From an uncultured Cyclobacteriaceae bacterium (GTDB taxonomy: Bacteria; Bacteroidota; Bacteroidia; Cytophagales; Cyclobacteriaceae), in assembly GCA_943788235.1 (NCBI GenBank), contig CALSPM010000002.1, forward strand, positions 124,001-188,000: a DNA stretch of 64,000 bases, read 5' to 3'. The notes below the pieces were generated by a model. It worked only from the letters and a program-made list of their open reading frames with translations. It did not search any database and was not told the origin of the DNA. The translations under genes were made by a program, and so were the position numbers. Positions 37,023 to 46,486 of the stretch are shown here, piece by piece; position 1 is the stretch's first letter, and each line of letters begins with the position of its first letter.

Positions 37023-37473
37023 AGGTCTTTGTTTGAATGAAAAAATAAAAAATTATAATATTCAATCATCTTTTATAAATATTAAAAAAAAACATAAATG
37101 TATTTATCTCATAAAGTTGATAACCTACTTATATATTTTCTGTAAAATAAAAATTTTAGATTATTATTAATAAAATCTACTACATAGATTTTGATTGATT
37201 TTATATTTTTTTGGATGGGATTTATCCATTCTCTGAGTTCTATTATTTCATTAGTTTCGAATAACTGACGGGATGTTTTCATCCGTATTTAATTATATCA
37301 TATTTTAATCAATCAAGTTAATTCAAAACCTTTTAATCTGCTGCTAAATAAGCTAGCGCTTCCAAATCACTCTTTGTCAAGCCATGATTACAGTTATCTT
37401 TTTAGAATAACCAATAAAATATGATGAGGTTCAAATAGTTATTCCTAAGTAATTTTTATATTTAAAGAAATCT
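37023..37473. other. very AT-rich spacer downstream of the glycan operon
   Basis: The stretch is nearly all A and T. It contains no open frame, RNA or hairpin strong enough to call a terminator. It separates the end of the intact glycan operon from the start of the degraded tviB-like gene. Confidence 0.5.
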
Positions 37474-38862
37474 TTATTGATCAATTAATTCATTGGTTTT
37501 ATTTGATTTTTGATTTTTTTTGGTAATATCTGATATTATTTCAACATCAATGTTTGAAAAAAGCCCAAGTCCGGCTTTTTGATCAATTACCACATGTCCC
37601 ACTTTGCCACATAACATTTGTTTACTCTCATCAAAGGCTACTTTTCTCACTGCAGTGATTCCACCTAATTGTTTAAAAAGAGCTTCTCGTTCTAGTTTAG
37701 TGAATTTATCACGATTCAAAATAGGATGCAGTCCATCTCCGTGATGTTGATAAAAAATAGCATTGTCAGGTCTAACTGAAACAATTGAATCGGTACCAAA
37801 AAGTGCCATAGTATTGATTGCATCATCAATATGTTCTCGCCTAATCAAAGGGTATTCGAGCGTAATGATGGCAAGATTGGCAACTTTATTATCAAACTTA
37901 TTACTGATATCAAATATTGTAGCATTCAAATTATCGTTAATTCTTGCTTCAGTTTCATTTCTAAAGTGGAATAGAACATTTTTTTTGGTTTTATATGGCG
38001 TGATATACTTTTCAATTCTTGAATCAGGAGAGCTTACAATAATTTTTTCAACATATGTTGATTTGAGAAGCATATTTATTTTAGCGGTTAAAATATTTAC
38101 TCCGTTGATTGTTTGAAATGCTAAGTCTTTATCACCTCCACGAATGGGGATAATGGCCAGAGTATTGTTATTAGTTTGCAGCTTATTGATATACTTTTGA
38201 TTTATTTTAGCTCTCGTCTGAAGTATCATTTCTTCGTTGGAGGTAAGATTCGCTCCATGTTTTCGATAATAAAAAAGAGGTTCTTTCAAGTTTGTAACCT
38301 TGTATCTTTGCGTAAATTTTATCCAAAGCTCATAACCATCTTGACAATTAAATGACTCATCATATCCACCGATTTCATTTAAAAAATCAGTTCTAATCAT
38401 GGTGCATGCTCCATGGGCTGGTTGGTCGAGTAAGCTTACCTTATTATTGTCGAAGTCATGTCGAACTTCTTCTCCAATTACTTGATCTTTTTCATCAATA
38501 TAATAGTAATTTGGAAAAATCATACCTAATTCAGGGTTGGCCTCTAGTTTCCCACTCATCTGCTCTAGGGCATTTGATACTAAATAATCATCAGCGTCGA
38601 GTCTAATGATATACTTTCCTGAAGCGGCGCGTATGGCGATGTTGTTAGTGACATTGAGTCCTTTGTTATGCTGATAAATTATTTTTATTTTAGGGTTTGA
38701 AGCATAACCCTCAATTATATTTTTAGAATCATCGGTTGATCCATCATCGATAATCAGCAGTTCGTAATCATGACATGATTGTGAAAGAACGCTATCTATC
38801 GCTTTCTTTAAAAATCTGGCGTAGTTGTAGTTAGTTATGTAGACACTGATTAGTGGAGACAT
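37474..38862 (-). CDS. GT2 glycosyltransferase fused to a NeuA-like cytidylyltransferase domain
   Basis: A 462-residue two-domain protein. Residues 1-230 are a GT-A family 2 transferase: SVYITNYNYARFLKKAIDSV, IDDGSTDDS, the metal motif RLDADDYL, and GYDESFNCQDGYELWIKF. Residues about 235-455 resemble CMP-nonulosonate synthetase: LAIIPIRGGDKDL in place of the usual PARGGSKG loop, VEKIIVSSPDSRIEKY, and DDAINTMALFGTDSIVSV. The canonical QPTSPLR segment is replaced by ITLEYPLIRR, so catalysis is uncertain. It is the last gene of the operon, one base after the methyltransferase. It may link activation and transfer of the nonulosonate, or the second domain may be only a binding module. Confidence 0.72.
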   Translation of the reverse strand: MSPLISVYITNYNYARFLKKAIDSVLSQSCHDYELLIIDDGSTDDSKNIIEGYASNPKIKIIYQHNKGLNVTNNIAIRAASGKYIIRLDADDYLVSNALEQMSGKLEANPELGMIFPNYYYIDEKDQVIGEEVRHDFDNNKVSLLDQPAHGACTMIRTDFLNEIGGYDESFNCQDGYELWIKFTQRYKVTNLKEPLFYYRKHGANLTSNEEMILQTRAKINQKYINKLQTNNNTLAIIPIRGGDKDLAFQTINGVNILTAKINMLLKSTYVEKIIVSSPDSRIEKYITPYKTKKNVLFHFRNETEARINDNLNATIFDISNKFDNKVANLAIITLEYPLIRREHIDDAINTMALFGTDSIVSVRPDNAIFYQHHGDGLHPILNRDKFTKLEREALFKQLGGITAVRKVAFDESKQMLCGKVGHVVIDQKAGLGLFSNIDVEIISDITKKNQKSNKTNELIDQ

Positions 38863-38863
38863 T

Positions 38864-39976
38864 TTAAAAAGGGATTCCTGCTAAAGTGAGACCATCTGAA
38901 AATCGAGATTCATCAACAAATTGTTGTAGATCTGTTTGCATGGGACCCGTTTTGATTAACGCATCGTATTGATCTACTTTGTTAGCAACTTGCATTAACG
39001 TTTCATACACATCCATCCCATAATACCAAGCTGAGGTCGGTGCAAAATTATTTTTATGATAAATTTCTGCGGCTGATGCATCAGTAAAGCACATAATATG
39101 TCCCATTGGATCTAAATGTCTAATGACCGTATCTGATTTTATTCGTTGAATAGCCGCACTTAACGAATCCCATCTTGGAACTTTAGAAATAACCATTCCA
39201 TAGCCGCTCTTGGAGACTACATCATATGCTGATTTCAAAATAGTTGATGGATTGGGCGTATGCTCTAGCAGTCCCCAGAAGGTGACTATGTCATAGCCAG
39301 AATAATCTTTTGCTGCTTTAATGAAGTCTCTTTTATCTAGTTCAATGTTCCAAATTTCTTTTGAAAACTGACGGCTTGATTCACTTAATTCAATACCATC
39401 ACAATGTATACCAGACCTTCTGCAAGCAGCAACAAAATGACCAGCCCCTGACCCAACATCAAGAATTTTTAAAGGTTTTCTAGCATGTACTTTTTGATAG
39501 CATGCTACTGTCCAGTCTACCCAAGGAATTGCGATCGCATTTAATCGTGCTTCAGCTGAAGTACGATCAGTATAGGTGGCAGCATAGGTAACATCATTGA
39601 GGTAAAAGCCGTCTATAGCTGATTTGGTAGGTCTTCGCTTGACATAGACGTGGGTGCAGTTGTTACAGCTGCAATATTGTGCACCATAGATAGTTACTTT
39701 ATGTAGTGAATTTGCACTTGGGGATTCACAAACTGGGCAGTTAGCTACGGGTTCGGTATTGGAGTCGAGATAAATTTTCTCACGACTTTCTTTATAATAT
39801 TCTTGTTTTTCTTTTAGTGAGCTGACAATATTTTTTTTTAGCTTGAGCAAGTCAGTTTTCTTGCCAAGTTTTACATCCAATTCATATTTGATTATGTCAC
39901 CCTGTTCATTTCTAATCCAAGATTCTTTACTTTCTTCACCAAATGCGGACATAGGTAATTCTCTATTCCAATTCAT
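38864..39976 (-). CDS. SAM-dependent methyltransferase with N-terminal zinc-ribbon-like motif
   Basis: A 370-residue protein. A Cys4 cluster lies at about 94-122 (NCPVCESP and YCSCNNCTHVYV). The class I methyltransferase domain follows with motif I LKILDVGSGAGHFVAACR (about 168-185), acidic motif II DGIELSESS, and IVTFWGLLEHTPNPS. This architecture is common in glycan clusters where sugar or acyl groups are methylated. The N-terminal 90 residues are charged and unassigned. It overlaps the NeuB-like gene by 4 bases. The acceptor cannot be named. Confidence 0.8.
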   Translation of the reverse strand: MNWNRELPMSAFGEESKESWIRNEQGDIIKYELDVKLGKKTDLLKLKKNIVSSLKEKQEYYKESREKIYLDSNTEPVANCPVCESPSANSLHKVTIYGAQYCSCNNCTHVYVKRRPTKSAIDGFYLNDVTYAATYTDRTSAEARLNAIAIPWVDWTVACYQKVHARKPLKILDVGSGAGHFVAACRRSGIHCDGIELSESSRQFSKEIWNIELDKRDFIKAAKDYSGYDIVTFWGLLEHTPNPSTILKSAYDVVSKSGYGMVISKVPRWDSLSAAIQRIKSDTVIRHLDPMGHIMCFTDASAAEIYHKNNFAPTSAWYYGMDVYETLMQVANKVDQYDALIKTGPMQTDLQQFVDESRFSDGLTLAGIPF

Positions 39977-41007
39977 TTTTTCTCTTTATTTAAGTAGGTC
40001 CATTTTAATGTTTCATGTTTCTTAATGTCTTGATTTGTGATCTTTCCTATCATCTTTTGAAATTGAGTAGAACAAATACCGTGATTGGGTCTTAATGCAA
40101 TTAAATCACTTTCCTTAATAGTTGATCCCTTGGGTAAGTCGTGTTTCAAATATAGGGCCCTTCTAAAAGTAGTCACATGATTATTTTCTAATTCAATTTT
40201 TAATTGAGTTTTTATTTGATTCCCTTTTAAAGCATTGATTATTTTAATTTCTGCGATTAAATTTCCCACATCTGCTTTCGTCAAGGAAACGGTATGATCT
40301 CGAAAGCTTCTATTGTTTCGATCATCTGTAAAATGGAATTCTAAAACGTCAGCATTCATGGCATAGGCATATTTCAATGCATCAATGCCAATGGTATGAT
40401 CTGAGTATCCAACATGGCTAAGTCTTGTGATTTCCTTAAATCTATTCATGACATTCAAGTGTGCATCTGAATGAGTTATGGGATACATACTCGTGCATTG
40501 AAGTAAGGCGAGTCTACCTGCTTTTATATAATTGCGGTTAATTTTTTGAATAAATTTAACACTTTCAATTACTTCAATCTCTGTTGCGAGACCAGTAGAG
40601 AGTAATATAGGCTTGTCAATTTCAGCAATTTTTTTCAATAGGGGATAAGCAGTAAGATCTCCAGATCCAATTTTATAAAAATCTAAATAGTCGTCTATCC
40701 AAGGGAAAAAATCTTCATGCCAAACTGATGCCGCATAACCCACAAGATTTTTTTTGCATAATTGAGCTAATTCGAGATGATTTTCTTTTGATAGTTCAAA
40801 CTTCTTGAAATGCTCATTTCTTGAGGTACTTTCTAATGGATTAACCAAACTATCTCCTGTGTATAACTGAAACTTGATAAAGTCAACGTCAGCGGCAATC
40901 GCTAACTTTGTCAGTTTTTTCGCATATTCAAGATTACCCTCATGATTTCCACCAATTTCAGCAATCAAGAGCGGACCGTGCTTACCTCTCCAAATTGATT
41001 TATTCAT
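39973..41007 (-). CDS. N-acetylneuraminate synthase family protein (NeuB/SpsE)
   Basis: A 344-residue TIM-barrel plus SAF-domain enzyme. Motifs: LLIAEIGGNHEGNLEYA (start of barrel), DFIKFQLYTGDSLVNP, KPILLSTGLAT, LLQCTSMYP, GYSDHTIGIDAL, and FHFTDDRNNRSFRDHTVSL, where most NeuB proteins have EKHFT and G-x-DH. The C-terminal SAF domain (about 275-340) includes RRALYLKHDLPKGSTI. These enzymes condense phosphoenolpyruvate with an N-acylated hexosamine to give a nonulosonic acid. No NeuC or PseB-type enzyme is in the window, so the sugar (sialic, legionaminic, pseudaminic or other) is unknown. It overlaps the SpsF-like gene by 8 bases. Confidence 0.85.
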   Translation of the reverse strand: MNKSIWRGKHGPLLIAEIGGNHEGNLEYAKKLTKLAIAADVDFIKFQLYTGDSLVNPLESTSRNEHFKKFELSKENHLELAQLCKKNLVGYAASVWHEDFFPWIDDYLDFYKIGSGDLTAYPLLKKIAEIDKPILLSTGLATEIEVIESVKFIQKINRNYIKAGRLALLQCTSMYPITHSDAHLNVMNRFKEITRLSHVGYSDHTIGIDALKYAYAMNADVLEFHFTDDRNNRSFRDHTVSLTKADVGNLIAEIKIINALKGNQIKTQLKIELENNHVTTFRRALYLKHDLPKGSTIKESDLIALRPNHGICSTQFQKMIGKITNQDIKKHETLKWTYLNKEKK

Positions 41008-41689
41008 TATTTAAGTATAAATTGACAATTTCTTTCCAATTATAGTGGACATGATTTTTCTGCATATTCTTAATATGATAGGCGGCCAAATTTAGGTCAT
41101 TTAAATGATCTATAGCCAACTTTAAACCTTTTGCTTCTGGCAAATCATTATTTTCAATAAACTTGAATTTACCGTAGGTTAAATTTTTATAAAAATATAA
41201 GGTCACATGTTCCTTGTACTGGTCCTCGTCAAAATTTGAGATAGTTTCACGCATAAATAAAATTTTTATTACTTCTACGCTCATACCTGAGGGGTAGGTT
41301 CGATTGGGTACATTTGATACTAGATCATAGGCCCCATTTATTGCTAAATCGCAATAGCTGTCAATTAAGGATGGATCGGCAAATAAATTATCACCATTAA
41401 TTCTTACTGCGTAATTAAATTCATAGTGAATGGCACAATTCAAAAACCGTTCACTGACATTTTCTAAAGATCCTCTATAGCAAGTAATATTATTTTGGAT
41501 GCAATAGTCATGAATGGGTTGATCAGTTTCGTTGATTGATGTTGCCACTACGATATTTGAGTTGTACTTTGAGATGGCAAGACGCTCCAAAATATAAGCA
41601 ATTACAGGCTTATCATTGATTGGGCTTAAGATTTTTCCAGGTAATCTAGAAGAGTTAAACCTGCAGAGGACGATGATACCAATATTCAT
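41000..41689 (-). CDS. SpsF-type cytidylyltransferase
   Basis: A 229-residue nucleotidyltransferase. The nucleotide loop CRFNSSRLPGKILSPINDKP (residues 9-28) is typical for SpsF and related CMP-sugar synthetases. VVATSINETDQPIHDYC and YAVRINGDNLFADPSLID contain the metal-binding Asp region. In Bacillus, spsF follows spsE in a spore-coat polysaccharide operon. Here it lies directly upstream of the NeuB-like gene and probably supplies an activated sugar (CMP- or other nucleotide-linked). It overlaps the acetyltransferase gene by 4 bases. Confidence 0.8.
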   Translation of the reverse strand: MNIGIIVLCRFNSSRLPGKILSPINDKPVIAYILERLAISKYNSNIVVATSINETDQPIHDYCIQNNITCYRGSLENVSERFLNCAIHYEFNYAVRINGDNLFADPSLIDSYCDLAINGAYDLVSNVPNRTYPSGMSVEVIKILFMRETISNFDEDQYKEHVTLYFYKNLTYGKFKFIENNDLPEAKGLKLAIDHLNDLNLAAYHIKNMQKNHVHYNWKEIVNLYLNNE

Positions 41690-42237
41690 TTCCGATCAGA
41701 AATTTTTTTGGCGGGGATACCTGCGAAAATTTGATAAGGAGCTACATTGCTTGATACAACTGCACCAGCTGCAACAACACCCCCTTGCTCAATAGTTACT
41801 CCTTTAAGGATTTTTGCTCCAGTAGCCAACCACACATCGGCTTTTATGTTTATTGGCCTATTTATATTTGGCTGTTCATTGATTAATGCATTTTTTTCTA
41901 TGCTGTGATCACTATCAACGATATAAACGAAGGGAGCTACTAAACAGTCATTCCCAATCGTAATGGAATCACTGGCAAAAATAAAAGTATGATAACCTAT
42001 GGTTGTATTGTCTCCAATGTGGATTTTGGCATTCTCATTGCAAGTACAAATTTTAGCTCCTTCTTTGATGACTACATTATTTCCAATATAAATATTCTCA
42101 GGATAGCGCATGATGTCGATATTTTTATCAAAGAATACATTATTCCCGCAATTACCTAATGCTTTTTTATAGTGAGCAAGTCTTTCTCTGTGATCAGATC
42201 CTAAGTTCAAATGTTTTCGTAACTGATTATTTTTCAT
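41686..42237 (-). CDS. left-handed beta-helix acyltransferase (sugar O- or N-acetyltransferase)
   Basis: A 183-residue protein built of hexapeptide repeats (IYIGNNVVIKEGAKI, IHIGDNTTIGYHTFI, ITIGNDCLVAPFVYI, VWLATGAKILKGVTI, GGVVAAGAVVSSNVA). The catalytic-type His is in YIVDSDHSIE (about residue 114). Such trimeric enzymes acetylate sugars with acetyl-CoA; in this cluster the nonulosonate or a nearby sugar is the probable acceptor. It overlaps the gene before it by 11 bases and the gene after it by 4. Confidence 0.88.
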   Translation of the reverse strand: MKNNQLRKHLNLGSDHRERLAHYKKALGNCGNNVFFDKNIDIMRYPENIYIGNNVVIKEGAKICTCNENAKIHIGDNTTIGYHTFIFASDSITIGNDCLVAPFVYIVDSDHSIEKNALINEQPNINRPINIKADVWLATGAKILKGVTIEQGGVVAAGAVVSSNVAPYQIFAGIPAKKISDRK

Positions 42238-43138
42238 CTTTTATTGATTTTTTTTCAAAAGCATCGATGAATGAATTTTCCGTACAATTCCATATTTTTA
42301 TATTTTTAGATTCCGCAAATTCATTTAAGGTCCAATATGATTTAAATGAGATTGCAAATTTCTCTAGTACTTCGTGTAATTTACGTTTTTCATTACTTGT
42401 TCCTTGATACATTGGTTTAGGAATAGGTTTATTGACTGAATGATTTTGTTTTTCTGTTTGATTGTCATAATAATGTTTTTGACTGAGAAAAACTTCATTT
42501 GACTTCGAGACGAATATTTCAGACAGCCATGAATGATCCGCTCCGACCACATAAATATTCCTAAAATCTAAATTAATTGCATGTAAAATTGTTGGAATCA
42601 ATACATTGTGGGGCCTTGGCATTCCTAATTGTCTTGAAATTAAATGAAAAGAAATGTTCTCAAATCCCTCAACTGGAGTTGTGTTCATATAGTGAACATG
42701 AATCATTTTATTATCGATGAGATAAGATCTCCAATGGGTATTTTTTTTTGCTATTAACGGGATAATTAGAACCATCGGCCAAACGGTTTCTTTAAATATT
42801 GTTTTTAAGGTTATGATTCGCTCATTTGCATAATCTTCCTTTTGCTCATTAAGGAAATACTCCGGCGAGGTGATGACGTAAAACTCAGGTTTAACTTTTT
42901 TATATTCCGCAGTTCTTGCGAAATAATTCACAGCAAAAATTGTTTTATTTTCCATAAATGCCATTTCCTTTTTAAAAAAATGCTTAAGGGATGGGCCGTT
43001 ACCGAGAATTAATGCTTCGTCATATCTTCTTTTTATTTTTATTTTATTCATCAAAAGATCAGATAATAAGATAATTTTTATTATTGAGAGGAAACTTCGA
43101 GTCAGTTGAAAGATGAATAGTTGTATTTTTATGATCAT
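42227..43138 (-). CDS. putative glycosyltransferase with GT42/DUF115-like signature
   Basis: A 303-residue soluble protein. Near residue 42 it has EALILGNGPSLKHF, like the GNGPSL nucleotide-binding loop of GT42 sialyltransferases and DUF115 proteins. YVVGADHSWLSEIF (about 187-200), GTSNEKRKLHEVLEKFA and IWNCTENSFIDAFE near the C-terminus are also family-like. The context beside a nonulosonate synthase makes a sialyltransferase-like function attractive, but sequence similarity seen by eye cannot separate GT42 from DUF115. It overlaps both neighbouring genes. Confidence 0.6.
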   Translation of the reverse strand: MIIKIQLFIFQLTRSFLSIIKIILLSDLLMNKIKIKRRYDEALILGNGPSLKHFFKKEMAFMENKTIFAVNYFARTAEYKKVKPEFYVITSPEYFLNEQKEDYANERIITLKTIFKETVWPMVLIIPLIAKKNTHWRSYLIDNKMIHVHYMNTTPVEGFENISFHLISRQLGMPRPHNVLIPTILHAINLDFRNIYVVGADHSWLSEIFVSKSNEVFLSQKHYYDNQTEKQNHSVNKPIPKPMYQGTSNEKRKLHEVLEKFAISFKSYWTLNEFAESKNIKIWNCTENSFIDAFEKKSIKDEK

Positions 43139-44070
43139 TTAAAATATCCTTTTAATACCCAAAACCTAAATACGACAAGCATTTTAGCCGCTTGAATTTT
43201 TCCCTTTAAAAGGAAAGAGAAAAAAAGCACACCTGTTCCGCATATTTTAATAAATTCAGACAAAATTTTGTTAGATTTTTGAAAGATGTCAGTATTTTTT
43301 AATCTTTTACGTTCACTGCTTCCCACTCCAATAGCAAGTCCTTGAATATAGGTCAATTGGAGCCTACTTTCTGGGATGATATGAGTGACTTTGATATTAG
43401 GGTCATACAATATTTTCGTTCCTGACTTATGTAATTTTAAAAATATATCTTTTTCATCTCCGCCTTCTAATCCTTTCGAACCTCTGCGGCCAAGTTCAAT
43501 ATTGAACCATCCGAAATTTTGAAAGACATTCTTTCTAAAAGCCATATTGGCACCAATCGGGAATTTTCCTTTTCTAAAATACTGTTTATGTATCCCCATA
43601 TCTAATGCTGCCACAAGGGGTAATAAATATTTTGACATCCATACTGGAGGATTCCCTGATTCATAATGAGGCGTTATTTTTCCTCCCAACGCCACTATTT
43701 CGAGGTTTGAAAATGCTTTATTAATATTTTCAATATAATCAACTTCTACAAAAGCATCATCATCGATAAATGCAAGAATTTCCCCTTTTGATTCTGTAAT
43801 TCCTCTATTTCTTGAATATGTATGCCCTTGCTTTAACTCCAGAAAGTAGTGCACATTGATCGTTTTGTGCGTATCTATAAATAACTCACATACCAATTCA
43901 GATTCATCTGTACTGTTATTGTCTATGATGATAATTTCGTATTCCGAAGAACTGACCGTTTGATTTGCCAACTTTTCTAAACAAATAGGCAAGTATTTTA
44001 CCCTATTAAATGTACATACAATTACAGAAACCAAGGTATTATTTCTTTGGGATGGTTTTGAATAAACCAA
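43135..44070 (-). CDS. family 2 glycosyltransferase
   Basis: A 311-residue GT-A enzyme: SVIVCTFNRVKYLPICLEKL, IIDNNSTDES, and ILAFIDDDAFVE as the DxD metal motif near residue 104. KGLEGGDEKDIFLKL (about 205-220) is a typical acceptor-side acid motif. Hydrophobic sequence near the C-terminus (GTGVLFFSFLLKG) suggests membrane association. The first Met lies inside the 3' end of the YfhO-type gene (32-base overlap); no later Met precedes the fold, so the start is kept. It adds one sugar of the repeat unit; specificity is unknown. Confidence 0.85.
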   Translation of the reverse strand: MVYSKPSQRNNTLVSVIVCTFNRVKYLPICLEKLANQTVSSSEYEIIIIDNNSTDESELVCELFIDTHKTINVHYFLELKQGHTYSRNRGITESKGEILAFIDDDAFVEVDYIENINKAFSNLEIVALGGKITPHYESGNPPVWMSKYLLPLVAALDMGIHKQYFRKGKFPIGANMAFRKNVFQNFGWFNIELGRRGSKGLEGGDEKDIFLKLHKSGTKILYDPNIKVTHIIPESRLQLTYIQGLAIGVGSSERKRLKNTDIFQKSNKILSEFIKICGTGVLFFSFLLKGKIQAAKMLVVFRFWVLKGYFK

Positions 44071-46486
44071 AACCTAAAATTAATAAAACAGTTGCAGAAA
44101 ACGCAGCAGTTATTTTATTTCCAATGAAATATGCTGCGGGCTTGAATTCAAAAATAACTTCTTGTGAATTTGCTGGAATTTCTAGGCCTCTCAGCACATA
44201 GTTGACTTGCTTGATTTGGGTAGGAATCCCATCGACAGTCGCTTCCCAACCGAAAGGGTAATAAATTTCCGAAAAAATAGCAAAGCCGGCATTTTGGTTA
44301 TTAACACTGTATCTCAAAAGATTGGGCTGGTAGGTTTCCAGAGTAATGGTGGCTGCAGCATCATAGATCGACTGTGAAGATTTAAATTTGTTAGTATTTA
44401 TGACGGTCGTTTTTTGATTCACAAGACTACAGATGGCTGCCAATTCTTCATCAGGGCTTTTTACTGAAACCATACTTTCAGTAAACCATGCATTGCCAAA
44501 AGCATGGTCATTTTGGAGTACATTATTGGCTTGGTCACCAAATTTTAAATACTGGGCATTGAGCATATTGACAGCTGTAAAATTGGACAAATCTTTGGAT
44601 CCATTTTGCAGCACACCAATCATCTCGGCAAGATTGCTTGAGAGACAATTTTCAATCAATTCCTGATATCGTTTCATTTTAGCCCCATGATAGCCTCCTA
44701 AAGAGCCGTGATTAGCGGATGTTTTGGCTTCATTAAAGGGGTTGTTTAAATTCAGTACGCGGTAGTGCTGATCCGTATTATTTTTAATGAATTGATCTGC
44801 CGCAGAGGGATCAAGAAAGCCTTGTACGGCCTGCCTTTGATAATTTTCATCATTAATATAACGCCGGTCTACGTTCCATAAATCAAAGGCAACCAATATA
44901 GAAATACCTAGTAATGCCATAGGTACTTTTATTTTCTCTTTGATCACACCATATATCAAGGCAAAGGCGAGTCCAATCAATATCAAGGTACGTAAGGCAT
45001 CTGCTTTTAATAAGGATTGTCTATCGGCTCTTAGCGCTTCTAAAAACCAATTGGGAACATTAGCCAATTGTACATCTACTGCACCCTTATAGCTAAATAG
45101 TCCACCTATAATAAAGAAAGTGAGGGCCAGACCGCCTGTCATAGCAGCACTGATGATCAGGGGTTTCACCATTTGATTTTTTGTCTCATTGAATAAGGTC
45201 TCTAGGGCCAGCATAGACATTAATGGTACACCAACGAGAAAAATAACAATGGCCATACTTACCGAACGAAATTTATCATAACCCGGGAAATAATCAAATA
45301 GTGCATAATTGAACCATTCGAGATTTTTACCCCAGGCGAGCAAAATCGAAAATATACAAGCGATTAAAATCCAATTTCGGATCTTAGGGTCTACGATGAA
45401 TACACCTAGTATAAACAGGAAACACATGATGGCACCTGCGTAGGTAGGGCCGGCAGTAATGGGTTGATCGCCCCAGTAGGTAGGCGCTACTTTTAATTGA
45501 TTACTCACTTGATTCCTAGTCATACCATTTTGGCTCAATGCTTTGCCTAAATGGGAATCGGTCGCTAGGATTTGTTGACTTGCACCGCCAGAGAAATTAG
45601 GAATGAGAAATGTGAAGGACTCCATTATTCCATAGCTCCAATTGAAGACATAATCTTTATCTAAGCCCGAATTTCCCCTACTTTCAGCATTGCTGCTGAG
45701 TTCTGACGGGCCCCTAGTAGAATATTTACTATATTCTAAAGTTGTCCAAATACGACCAGCATTGGCACCTACGCCCAGAATGCCTGCCAAAATTAAGAGG
45801 GCAACTTGGATGCCTAGTTTTGAATATTGCTTTGATTTTATCATCGCTACTAAGTGAAACAGTCCATAAATAATGAGCATCAACAATAAGTAATAGGTGA
45901 TTTGCAGGTGATTGGCTTGAATTTCTAATGCAACCGCCAAACTCAGTAAGCCCAAGGGGAACAGCTTCTTTTTTCGGGTAACAACCATGTGTACGGCTCC
46001 CAGCACGAGGGGCATATAGGCAATGGCACGCACTTTCCAGATGTGTCCTGCTTCGATACTGATCATGCTGAAGGTATTGAAACTAAAAGCAATGGCGCCT
46101 ATGAAGGCCAGCCAAGGTCTGACTTTAAAGACGAGGAGCATGAAATAGCAGGAAAGGAAAGCTAAAACACTTACTTGGGCAGCAGAAGGAAATGCAAATG
46201 TAATGATGCGCTGAATATGTTTAATAAAGTCACCACTCCAAGAAATATTGATTAAATAGGCTGGCATACCACTGAACATACTGTTGGTCCATAGGGCCTC
46301 TTCTCCAGTCTCCAGTCTAAAATTAGAAGCTTCTTGTCCTGAACCAACTCCTTGGAAGACGTCATTTTGATTCATGCTTTTGTTCTCTATGAACAGCGGA
46401 TGGAAAAAGGCCATTACCAACAAAAAACCTAGGGTTATGAAAATAGCATGGGATTGTACTGCCTTCATTAATTCTTTAATTTTCAT
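44039..46486 (-). CDS. YfhO-type polytopic membrane protein
   Basis: An 815-residue protein of the YfhO family. A first membrane segment (14-32, AIFITLGFLLVMAFF) is followed by a periplasmic loop with SMFSGMPAYLINIS. About a dozen further membrane segments run to residue 560. The rest is a soluble exported domain (VLNLNNPFNEAKTSANHGSL), and a last membrane helix precedes GFGLFKTIPKK. In Firmicutes YfhO acts in glycosylation of cell-wall polymers; Bacteroidota members are untested. The C-terminal LRGLEIPANSQEVIFEFKP is typical of the family. It overlaps the flippase gene by 4 bases. Confidence 0.8.
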   Translation of the reverse strand: MKIKELMKAVQSHAIFITLGFLLVMAFFHPLFIENKSMNQNDVFQGVGSGQEASNFRLETGEEALWTNSMFSGMPAYLINISWSGDFIKHIQRIITFAFPSAAQVSVLAFLSCYFMLLVFKVRPWLAFIGAIAFSFNTFSMISIEAGHIWKVRAIAYMPLVLGAVHMVVTRKKKLFPLGLLSLAVALEIQANHLQITYYLLLMLIIYGLFHLVAMIKSKQYSKLGIQVALLILAGILGVGANAGRIWTTLEYSKYSTRGPSELSSNAESRGNSGLDKDYVFNWSYGIMESFTFLIPNFSGGASQQILATDSHLGKALSQNGMTRNQVSNQLKVAPTYWGDQPITAGPTYAGAIMCFLFILGVFIVDPKIRNWILIACIFSILLAWGKNLEWFNYALFDYFPGYDKFRSVSMAIVIFLVGVPLMSMLALETLFNETKNQMVKPLIISAAMTGGLALTFFIIGGLFSYKGAVDVQLANVPNWFLEALRADRQSLLKADALRTLILIGLAFALIYGVIKEKIKVPMALLGISILVAFDLWNVDRRYINDENYQRQAVQGFLDPSAADQFIKNNTDQHYRVLNLNNPFNEAKTSANHGSLGGYHGAKMKRYQELIENCLSSNLAEMIGVLQNGSKDLSNFTAVNMLNAQYLKFGDQANNVLQNDHAFGNAWFTESMVSVKSPDEELAAICSLVNQKTTVINTNKFKSSQSIYDAAATITLETYQPNLLRYSVNNQNAGFAIFSEIYYPFGWEATVDGIPTQIKQVNYVLRGLEIPANSQEVIFEFKPAAYFIGNKITAAFSATVLLILGFGLFKTIPKK

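Noticed and set aside
37763-38116. 117-codon plus-strand frame inside the GT2 fusion gene
   Set aside because: Hydrophobic antisense reading of a conserved gene; no start signal or promoter seen.
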